Shown in pieces: positions 8,171 to 16,959 of a DNA stretch of 64,000 bases (its first letter is position 1; the number at the start of each line of letters is the position of its first letter). This DNA is from Sandaracinaceae bacterium (GTDB taxonomy: Bacteria > Myxococcota_A > Polyangia > Polyangiales > Houyiibacteriaceae). Location: positions 1,178,001-1,242,000 of the forward strand of contig JACKEI010000001.1 of assembly GCA_020633075.1 (NCBI GenBank). Reading direction: 5' to 3'. Below the pieces are notes generated by a model. It had not been told where the DNA came from. It did no database searches and was given only the letters and a program-made list of their open reading frames with translations. The position numbers were made by a program, and so were the translations under genes.

Positions 8171-10177
8171 TCACACGACGGCGGCTGCGCGGCGCGTCCG
8201 AATGACGCCCTCTGCGGCGATGGCCAGCGCTGCCAGCAGGAGCAGATAAGGGATCCACGACCGCCGGCGCGCACGCGCGCTTCGCGCCTGGTCCTGTGCG
8301 CTGGTGACGGGCTCGTAGACGCCCGTTCGCAGGTCCGACTCGAGCGGGTCCACCGCCACCGTGAAGCCCAGCCGGTCGGACGGTACCCCGTCCACGCGGA
8401 CGACGTAGCGGCCCGCCAGTCGCGTGTTCGTGAACAGACCCGACGGGGGCACGGTCTCTTCGCGGTCGTCCGGGGTCGTGACGACCACGCTGGCCGCCCG
8501 GCTGGGGACCGCCAGCTCCACCGGTTCACCCGCGCGCGGGGCGGCGGTCGGGCGCCGCGAGCCGAGTAGCCACCGCAGAGTCTGTTGCAGCAGCGCGATG
8601 AACTCACCACTCAGCGCGAGATCGCCCCAGGCGAGATCGATGGTGGTCGTGAGCACCGCGCAGCGCCCGGCGCCGAGGCCGCGGCCTGCCAGAGCAGGGC
8701 TTCCGTCCTGGTACCTCAGCAAGGAGCGCGCGTCGCGCTCGAGGGTCGCGAGCACCAGGCGTCGGCGGATGCCGGGGGTTGGGACGCTCAGGAACGGGCT
8801 GTCGCCCACGAGGGCGCCCTCTGGTGCGGCGCTGGCGGGCTCCAAGCGGCCCGGCAAGCACGCCGGCAATGCCGCCGCGTAGGACGCGACCTCGACCTGA
8901 TCTCCGGCCGTCACGAGCACGCTGCCCCCGTCGCGGACAAACGCCTCCAGCCGGACGCCCTGGGCGCGCGTCAGCGACGCGACGTTGGCCAGGATCACGA
9001 CGTCCAGGGCGTCGAGGGTCGACGTCTCGATGGCGGAGGTGTCGAGCATGCTCGCGTCAATGGTCAACGCGGAGTCGCTGGACGTGTCGAGTGCCGCCCG
9101 CAGGAAGGTCACCTCGTCCAGGTGTGGCGAGCGGTGCGGGGACCCGTTGATGATCCCCACGCGCGCCGCCGGGCGCCCCACCAGGTCGATGCTGCGTTCG
9201 TCGTCGGCCGCGAGGGCGTCGCCGCTCGTCCGCACCCGGACCACGACGGGCGCCGGCGCCGTCGTCGGCCGAGGCAACGCGAGGCGCATCGTGGCGGCGC
9301 CAGCGTCCAACGAGACCTCACTCTCGCCGAGTAGCGCCCCTTGTGCGTCCAAGACGGTCATCGTCACCGCGAGGGGGGTGCTGGCGTGATCGGGGTCCGG
9401 CTCCGCGTCGGTGCGTGTTCGAGCGACGGTGGCCTGCACCAAGAGCTGGTCATCGGACTCGTACGAGGGGGTCACGAGCACGTCGCGCAGCGCGATGTTG
9501 GGAGCCACGCTGGGGGTCACGGTGACGACCTCGAACACGGTCCCGCGCGGCTCGGCCAGACCGAGCTCGGGGACGTCGCCCTGTCGCATGTCCGAGATGA
9601 GCAGCAGCCGGGCGTCTGGCGACGCGGCGCCGCTCAGCTCGCGTCGCGCGGCCTCGACCGCCAGCGCGAGGTCGGCGCGCATCCCGCCAGGGCGCACGGT
9701 CGCGAGGCGGGTGCGCGCGTAGTCCAGGTCTGTGGTTCGAGGGACGAGCACCAACGGGGGCGTGCCGGCGAGGACGACGACCACTTCAGAGCTCGGCGGG
9801 AGCTCGTCCAGGGTGGCGTACACGCGCGCGAGCGCGGCCTCGAAGACGCTTCCGTCGTCGCGACGAGCGCCCATGCTGGCGGAGTCGTCGAGGACGACGG
9901 CCAGCGCGATGGCCTGGTCGGCGTTCGCGGTGGCGCTCGTGACCGAGTAGGGCCGCGCCAGGCAGCCCAGCAGCAGCGCCAGGGCGAGCACGCGAACGAG
10001 CAGCAACAGGACGTCCGCGAGCCGCATGCGCTGACGACTATCGGCCTGCGCAGCGCGCAGCAGGGCCACGGTCGGGAGTGTGCGGGTGGGGAGATCGCGC
10101 TGCTTGATCAGGTGGACAGCGACGGGCGCGCCCGCGAGCAGCACGGCCAGGAGCGCGAGCGGCGCTTCGAAGCCCAC
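8171..10177 (-). CDS. BatA-like membrane VWA protein
   Basis: A 668-residue membrane protein. The N-terminal hydrophobic helix, the VHLIKQRDLPTR segment and a second helix near residues 54-72 match the aerotolerance-regulator N-terminal domain of BatA-type proteins. A von Willebrand A domain follows with a MIDAS motif DDSAS at residues 97-101. The middle and C-terminal parts contain beta-rich regions and a second alpha/beta domain, then a final membrane helix near residues 642-658. The start was set at a GTG at 10177: a GGGAGG lies 8 bases ahead, only one base separates it from the upstream stop, and homology starts there. Upstream in-frame codons fall inside the DUF58 gene. It is the last gene of the MoxR operon and probably acts in the cell envelope. 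Confidence 0.86.
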   Translation of the reverse strand: MGFEAPLALLAVLLAGAPVAVHLIKQRDLPTRTLPTVALLRAAQADSRQRMRLADVLLLLVRVLALALLLGCLARPYSVTSATANADQAIALAVVLDDSASMGARRDDGSVFEAALARVYATLDELPPSSEVVVVLAGTPPLVLVPRTTDLDYARTRLATVRPGGMRADLALAVEAARRELSGAASPDARLLLISDMRQGDVPELGLAEPRGTVFEVVTVTPSVAPNIALRDVLVTPSYESDDQLLVQATVARTRTDAEPDPDHASTPLAVTMTVLDAQGALLGESEVSLDAGAATMRLALPRPTTAPAPVVVRVRTSGDALAADDERSIDLVGRPAARVGIINGSPHRSPHLDEVTFLRAALDTSSDSALTIDASMLDTSAIETSTLDALDVVILANVASLTRAQGVRLEAFVRDGGSVLVTAGDQVEVASYAAALPACLPGRLEPASAAPEGALVGDSPFLSVPTPGIRRRLVLATLERDARSLLRYQDGSPALAGRGLGAGRCAVLTTTIDLAWGDLALSGEFIALLQQTLRWLLGSRRPTAAPRAGEPVELAVPSRAASVVVTTPDDREETVPPSGLFTNTRLAGRYVVRVDGVPSDRLGFTVAVDPLESDLRTGVYEPVTSAQDQARSARARRRSWIPYLLLLAALAIAAEGVIRTRRAAAVV

Positions 10178-10178
10178 C

Positions 10179-11161
10179 TCAGCGCCTCCCTCGGGACCCG
10201 GGCGAGAGGGCCCGAGCGAGCGTGAGCGCGGGAGCTTCATCGGTTCGGGCCAGCACGTAGCGGCCGCCCGCAGCGGTGACGGCGCGCTCGCAGCGATCAC
10301 AGAAGCGAGCAACGCGCTCGCGATAACGGTCACCGACCTCGACGGGGTCTGCCTCCGTCGCCACCTCGCCCTCGAGGCCTTCGAAGCGCGCCGACTCGCG
10401 GCCAGCGAGCTCCAGCTCCGTCGCTGTGAGCACGTGCAGCACGACCACGGACTGACCGCGCCGCGCCATCAGCCCGATGGGCGCGCTCCAGCCGGGGGTG
10501 ACGGTGGCGGGCGCGGCGAGGGTCGCGGGGTCCAGGAGGTCGCTCGCCACGACGACCACGCCATGGCGGTGCGTCCGCTCTGCGACCGCAGCCAGCGCCG
10601 CCGCGAGGTCCGTGCGTCGCGCTGCCGTCCCTTCGCTGGCAAGCTCGCTTCGTGCGAGCGAACTGAGCAGGTTCTCGAAGTGGTCGGGGCGGGACCGCGG
10701 CGGGTGGGTGACCTCGGCCGCCTCGTCGATGTAGGTCAGGCCGAACGCGTCGCCCTGTCGCAGCAGCAGATACGCCATCGCGGCCAGGAGCGTGGCCGCG
10801 TGCTCGGCCTTCGTGGGCGGGACGCCGCTCTCACCGCTCGCGCCGTCCCTCGAGTCGGCGAAGTACATCGAGCTGGACCGGTCGAACACCAACGTGGCGC
10901 GCAGCTGCGCTTCATGTTCGTAGTGGCGAATGATGGGCCGGTCGGTGCGCGCGAAGGCGCGCCAGTCCAAGCGGCGCGGGTCGTCGCCGGGGCGATACTC
11001 CCGGTGTTCCACGAACACGGCGCTGGCGCCGTGGCGGACGCTCCGGTGGTGGCCCGCCAGCAGCGCGTCCGCTGCGGCACGTGCGCGCACGCTCAGCTGC
11101 GCCGCGCGCGCGGCGACGTCCTCGGGCAAGGGCCGCCGTTGGGCCACGGCGACGCGTGCGC

Positions 11162-11165
<4 letters not shown>
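10179..11165 (-). CDS. DUF58 domain protein
   Basis: A 328-residue cytoplasmic protein of the DUF58 family, which is regularly encoded between MoxR ATPases and BatA-like VWA proteins. The hallmark H-x-G-x-S/R-x-x-F-x-E-x-R-x-Y-x-x-G-D-D-x-R-x-[IL]-D-W segment is clear (residues 48-68, FVEHREYRPGDDPRRLDW). A MIDAS-like FDRSSSM follows at 94-100, consistent with a VWA-like fold. The start overlaps the end of the moxR-like gene by four bases (ATGA), implying translational coupling. The exact biochemical role of this family is not established; a chaperone-like partner role with MoxR is inferred. Confidence 0.9.
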
Positions 11166-12211
<1,046 letters not shown>

Positions 12212-12296
12212 AGAAACGGGGGCTGAGGCGAAGCTGCGTCGTCATACCGCGAAGTGCTGGCGACTTCACGTCAATCTTCTGGGTTGCGGCGCGCCC

Positions 12297-13877
12297 TCAC
12301 CGGCCGAGGGAGGCGCAACGGGCGGCCTCGTCGGCGCGCTCTTCTGCGGAGCCAACGGCGCCGAGCACGCAGTGCGGCGCAGGGTCGAAGGGGTTCAGAC
12401 GAATGGCTTGGTGGGCGTACTGCCGCGCTTCTTCGCCGTGACCGGCCGCCTCCAGCGCGCGCGCAAGCAACGAGACCGATGGCGCGTATTCGGGGTGTGT
12501 GGCCACCACCGGGCGGAGCGCGGCCACCGCGCGCGTGGCCTGGTCGCTGCCGAGCGCCGCGCGGGCGAAGCGCGCCGCCACGACCGGGTCGTCGGCGGCG
12601 AGGGTCAGCGCAGCCGCGTATTCGTGCGAGGCGGCCAGCGGGTGCCCACGGCCCGACAGCAGGTCACCCAGGCGCAGTCGACGGCGGGCTTCCGCGCTCA
12701 CCTCGGCGAGGTCGTCGGCGTCCGTGTCGCCGCCGAGGGCGCGCGCGGCGAGCAAGCGACGCGGCAGGAGGCGTGGGCGCGTGGGCGCTGGCAGCGCGCG
12801 TACGTCCGCGCGCCAGGTCCGCTCCAGCTCGTTGAAGGACGTCCCGGCTGCGCCAGCGAAGGCGTCGCGTGCGTCCTCGTTGGCGGCCAGCCTGCGCACG
12901 AGGTCAAGCAGCCCGGGCGCACCGCGCAGGCGGTGAAAGGTGCTGACGAAGGTGGAGACTTGGGCGAAGGCTAGGGCCGCGTCGCGCTGAGACGGGAGGA
13001 GAGCGATGGACGGGTGCAGGCGCTCGAAGGGCAGCAGCTCCTGCGCGGCGGCGGCCTCGACCAGGATGCTCGCGCTGACCGCGTCGAGGGCGAACGGCTC
13101 CGGGCCCCGCCGGTAGCCAGTCTCGAGATACTTGGCGATGCCCTCGTGGACCCACACCGGTGCGTGGTCGCGGGTCGCCCGGGCCAGGATGAGATGCACC
13201 AGCTCGTGCGAGATCGTGTCGGTCCAGGCGTAGCCGTGCGCCAGCGCGCGCGGCGACGTCACCATCAGGCGGTCCCACTTGCAGAGCGCGATGGTGCCCG
13301 AGCGCGCGATGTCGGCCACCGTGAGGGACGAGACGCGCGCCAGGCTCTCGGCGTCCGGGTAGAGCTCCAGGCGAATGGGGCCGGGCGCCCGGTAGCCGAG
13401 TGCCTCGCTGATGAAGCGGTCCGCCGCTGCCAGGGTGTCGAGGGCGTAGGGAACCAGGATCTCGTCCGGCCCCGCTGAGTATCGAATGCGATACCTGCCG
13501 TCAGCGGAGCGCGCCTCCCGCATGGGGGCAACCAGGTCACGGGTGGCGACGACGGTGGCGAGCAGGGCCGCGGCGTCTCCGCCTGTGCCCGCCGTGCCCG
13601 CCCTCTCGAGGTAGGTCGCGGCCTCCACGTACTCTCCCTGGTGAAAGGCGACGAGGCCCATCAGGGCGAGTACGCGTTGGTCCGTAGGCGAGCGGGCGAG
13701 CGCCGCGCGCGCGATGGCGGCGGCTTCTTCGACGCGCAGCTCTGCGATGGCGCGCTCGCCCTCCAACAGCGGGTCCGCCGACGGGCCGCGGGCTCCCTGG
13801 GCGAGGCCGCCGCGCGGCGGCATGAGCGCGAGGGCAACCCACAGCAGGGCGCAGAAGGCGTTCCGACGTGCCGTCAT
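12297..13877 (-). CDS. TPR protein with HExxH metallopeptidase (peptidase MA-like) domain
   Basis: A 526-residue exported protein. A signal peptide (residues 1-27, cut after GLAQ) leads into two TPR-like helical pairs (about 35-120). A peptidase domain follows with the zinc motif HELVH at 224-228 and a third-ligand candidate Glu245 in WVHEGIAKY, the gluzincin/peptidase MA-like layout. The C-terminal 150 residues are again TPR-like, with two helical pairs. All three zinc-ligand positions are intact, so activity is plausible; the substrate is unknown. The start overlaps the end of the upstream large gene by four bases, and the MoxR set lies downstream on the same strand, so envelope quality control or peptidoglycan-linked work is a reasonable guess. 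Confidence 0.8.
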   Translation of the reverse strand: MTARRNAFCALLWVALALMPPRGGLAQGARGPSADPLLEGERAIAELRVEEAAAIARAALARSPTDQRVLALMGLVAFHQGEYVEAATYLERAGTAGTGGDAAALLATVVATRDLVAPMREARSADGRYRIRYSAGPDEILVPYALDTLAAADRFISEALGYRAPGPIRLELYPDAESLARVSSLTVADIARSGTIALCKWDRLMVTSPRALAHGYAWTDTISHELVHLILARATRDHAPVWVHEGIAKYLETGYRRGPEPFALDAVSASILVEAAAAQELLPFERLHPSIALLPSQRDAALAFAQVSTFVSTFHRLRGAPGLLDLVRRLAANEDARDAFAGAAGTSFNELERTWRADVRALPAPTRPRLLPRRLLAARALGGDTDADDLAEVSAEARRRLRLGDLLSGRGHPLAASHEYAAALTLAADDPVVAARFARAALGSDQATRAVAALRPVVATHPEYAPSVSLLARALEAAGHGEEARQYAHQAIRLNPFDPAPHCVLGAVGSAEERADEAARCASLGR

Positions 13878-16837
13878 CGCAGCAACCTCTCGTAGTACCG
13901 GCGCGTCGCGTCCTCGTACCCGCCGGGTGCACGCTGCTCCATGGCGTCCAGCACGCGTCGCCGGAACTCGACTGGTCCCTCATGCTCGTCGGCCGTCGGG
14001 ATGGCGACCCGCTGACTCGGCGGAGCGGTGCCCGCTCCGCGCCCCCCGCCGTTGCTGCCACCCCCGCCGCCGCGGCTCTGCTGTTCCAGCTCCTCCCGGA
14101 GCTCCCGGAGCGCCTCCGCAGCCTGAGCCTGCTGTGCCCCGGCTTCTACCGCGTCGAGGCGTCGCAGCGCCCGCTCGGCGACCTGCATCTGTCCACGCAC
14201 GGCCTCGAGCGCCGCTGCGGCGTCGTCGCTCAGGGCCTCGCCGCCTGGGCCGTCTCGAAAGCGCCCGGCGAGACCCTCGGTGGCGCTCCCCGCTCGCTCT
14301 TGGCGTGCGGAGTCGCTGCGCAGCTGCGCGGCCTCTTCCGCGTCCAGGAACGAACGCAAGTTGGGGATGCTCTCGTCCAGGCGCGCCTCTGCTTGAGCGA
14401 TCTGTCGCGCCGCCGCGCCCACCTGCTCTGCGGCCTGTGCCGTCCGGCCGTTCGCCCCGGCGAACATCAGCGCCGACAGATCGAGGTCCCGGGCCAGTCC
14501 GATGGACTCGGCCCGCGCCTCGGCCACCATCCGGCGTGCTTCGCTCACGTCTCCTGTCTCGAGCGCATCGAGCGCGTCGACGAGGCGCTGCCGCGTGCGT
14601 GAGAGCGTGTCTCGGTCGCGCGCGCCCATCCCGCCCTCGGGCACGGAGTCCAGCTGCCGCCGCGCGTCGGAGATCTCGTCCCGTACCCGACGCACCTCCA
14701 GCGGTCCGTCGGACTGCATCGCTTCGAGCGCCCGAGCGGCAGCGGATCGCCGTGCGCGATCGGTTCGCTCGGCCAAGGCTCGCTGCTCGGTCTCTAGCCC
14801 ATTGAGCGCGTCCAGAGCCTCGGCCATCGCGCGGTCACGCGCGCCAAAGTGTTCCTCGGTGTAGTCCTGCTCCACCTGGCCGAGCGACGCGACCAGCTGG
14901 TCGATCTGCCGCTCCAGGTCGTGCATGGAGCGCTCCGCCGCGTCCAGGTCGTCGTTGCGCAGGGCGTCGTCCAGCGCTCCCAGCGCGTCGGTCGCTTCGC
15001 GCTGCAGCTGCTCCTGGTTGCTGAACTCGGGTGCGACCTGCGTTGGATCGATCTCGGCGATTCGCTGGGCCAGCTGCGCGAGCCGGTCACGGGCGCGCCC
15101 AATGGCAGCCGCCACCGCCAAGCGCGCCTCTTCGGTGTCCGCGCGGCGGAGCTCGGCCAACAGCGAAGCCAGCTCACGTCGGAGCGCCAGCAGCTCGAGC
15201 GCCAGCTCGGCGGCGTCCGCGAGGCGGGCCTGCACCCTGAAAGCGTCCAGGGCGATCACCAGGTCTTCGAGGACGGCGGTCTGTTGTTCGTCCTGCTGCT
15301 CGCGCTGAGCGGCCCCGCGCCCACGGTAGGCTCGTGCCTCCCGCTGAATCCCGCGCTCCAGCCGCTGTGCTTGCTGGCTCAGGGGGGCGTCATTCGTGCC
15401 TTGGGCCGTCGCGTAGGTGCGCAGCGCGCGCAGCAGCGCTTGATCCAGCTCGGAGAGGCGCGCGTGGCGGGCCAGGTCGGTCGCGTCGCTGCGGTCATCC
15501 CGGTTCAGCGGGGTCTCGAGGCGCGCCGCCAAGGTGTCAATTGCGATACCCAGAAGAGCCTCGAGCCCGGCGAGCAGCTCGAGCCGCCGACTGCCTTCCG
15601 ACGCGACGCGGAGCGCGAGAGGCTCCGAGCGCGTGACGTGGGGGCCCGTGAGCGTGTCCCCGTCGTGGACTTCGAGGGTCAGGGTGAGGGAGTCACCCGC
15701 CTGTGCCCCCAGGTCCAGCGGGAGGATCTCGGCGCTCCCTTGGACTAGCAATTGGGCTTCCGCGCTGGTGTGGGCGGCGAGGCGGCGGCGGTCCTCGGTG
15801 CCATCGGGGCGCAAGATCAGCAGGGACACCTCCGTGACCCCCACGTCATCGGTGGCGGCGAAGCCAATCCGCGTCGGGAGGTCGAGGGGCAGCTCCCCGT
15901 CGTCTGGACCCGCCAGGCTCGCTGCGGGAGCGGTGTCGGGCGTCACCCGCAAGCTGCGCGTGCGCCGGTCGCTGGCCCACGACTCTCCCTCGGAGGGGAG
16001 CACGAGCACTTCGATGGCGCCGGCGCTGCTGGCGACGAAGTCCGCCCCCCACCACACCCCGTCCGCTTCGCTCCCTGAGAGAGGTGCGAGGCGCACGTCT
16101 CCGGCAGGCAGGCGTAGCGAGGCTCGTGCGGGCTGGGAATGAAAGCGCACGCGGTACCCCACGGAGGTTCCGTGCGGGGCTTCAATCGCGTCCGCGCCAC
16201 GCAGCTCGACGGTCTCGCGGCCGCGGTATGCCGGGAAGCGCAAGGTGGCCGCGGTGCCCGCGACCAGGTCTGCGCGGCGCTCGGTCGAGGCGCTGTCGTC
16301 GAAGGCGTGCATGAGGCCGAACACACCGACGCGGCCGCGGGCCGACTGGAGCGCGAGGCCGCTGCACAGCAGCGTCGCGCAGAGCATCAGCGCAACCCCA
16401 GGCGGGAGCACGCGCGTGACGGGCGCTGCGGCATGCACGGGCAGGGCGGCCAGCTCGCGCTCGACCTGGCGGCGGTGGGCCTGGACGAGCTCCGCGCTGC
16501 CCTGGGCTGCCCCGTCGCTGAGCTCGAGGACCGTGCGGGCGCGCGACGCGAGCTCCGGTGAGGCCCCCGCGAGCCACGCGGTGATGCCGGCGCCTCGCAG
16601 GGGCGCGGCGCGGCGAGCCTGGCGCCACGCGCACCAGCCGCCACAGGCCACGCTCACGACGAGCACCGCGCCCGCGACCGCTGGCACAGGCAGCGGGCCT
16701 ACGACGAGCGCGGCCAAGGCGACACAAGCCAAGGCGGAAGCGACGCCTGCGCCGGTCGCCCGGACCCCTACGAGCGCGAGCGCCCTGCGGCGAATGCGGC
16801 GCAAGTACGCTTCGGTCGTCGTCTGGCCGGGTGACAT
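13874..16837 (-). CDS. Large membrane protein, DUF4175-like, with long coiled coil
   Basis: A 987-residue protein (from the ATG at 16837; a GTG at 16909 would add 24 residues). Two hydrophobic pairs near the N-terminus (about residues 20-70 and 125-155) anchor it. A beta-rich periplasmic part follows (about 190-380), with an AAPAR-like and a LALRV segment. The last 550 residues are strongly helical and rich in Ala, Arg, Glu, Leu and Gln, with heptad-like runs. The end carries a Gly-rich linker (GGGGSNGGGRGAG) and a short helix ending YYERLLR. Layout and position next to MoxR/DUF58/VWA resemble the DUF4175/TIGR02302-type proteins of such loci; this is recognition by architecture, so moderate confidence. 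It is the first gene of the leftward operon. Confidence 0.72.
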   Translation of the reverse strand: MSPGQTTTEAYLRRIRRRALALVGVRATGAGVASALACVALAALVVGPLPVPAVAGAVLVVSVACGGWCAWRQARRAAPLRGAGITAWLAGASPELASRARTVLELSDGAAQGSAELVQAHRRQVERELAALPVHAAAPVTRVLPPGVALMLCATLLCSGLALQSARGRVGVFGLMHAFDDSASTERRADLVAGTAATLRFPAYRGRETVELRGADAIEAPHGTSVGYRVRFHSQPARASLRLPAGDVRLAPLSGSEADGVWWGADFVASSAGAIEVLVLPSEGESWASDRRTRSLRVTPDTAPAASLAGPDDGELPLDLPTRIGFAATDDVGVTEVSLLILRPDGTEDRRRLAAHTSAEAQLLVQGSAEILPLDLGAQAGDSLTLTLEVHDGDTLTGPHVTRSEPLALRVASEGSRRLELLAGLEALLGIAIDTLAARLETPLNRDDRSDATDLARHARLSELDQALLRALRTYATAQGTNDAPLSQQAQRLERGIQREARAYRGRGAAQREQQDEQQTAVLEDLVIALDAFRVQARLADAAELALELLALRRELASLLAELRRADTEEARLAVAAAIGRARDRLAQLAQRIAEIDPTQVAPEFSNQEQLQREATDALGALDDALRNDDLDAAERSMHDLERQIDQLVASLGQVEQDYTEEHFGARDRAMAEALDALNGLETEQRALAERTDRARRSAAARALEAMQSDGPLEVRRVRDEISDARRQLDSVPEGGMGARDRDTLSRTRQRLVDALDALETGDVSEARRMVAEARAESIGLARDLDLSALMFAGANGRTAQAAEQVGAAARQIAQAEARLDESIPNLRSFLDAEEAAQLRSDSARQERAGSATEGLAGRFRDGPGGEALSDDAAAALEAVRGQMQVAERALRRLDAVEAGAQQAQAAEALRELREELEQQSRGGGGGSNGGGRGAGTAPPSQRVAIPTADEHEGPVEFRRRVLDAMEQRAPGGYEDATRRYYERLLR

Positions 16838-16959
16838 CGGGGGAGACCATAGCGCGGACCTCGTGCGTCGTCGCGGGGACTCCGCGTTGACCGGGGATCG
16901 ATGGGACACGTATAGTCGCGCTCCTCTTACGTGTACCGCCCGACCTGAATCGACCTCTC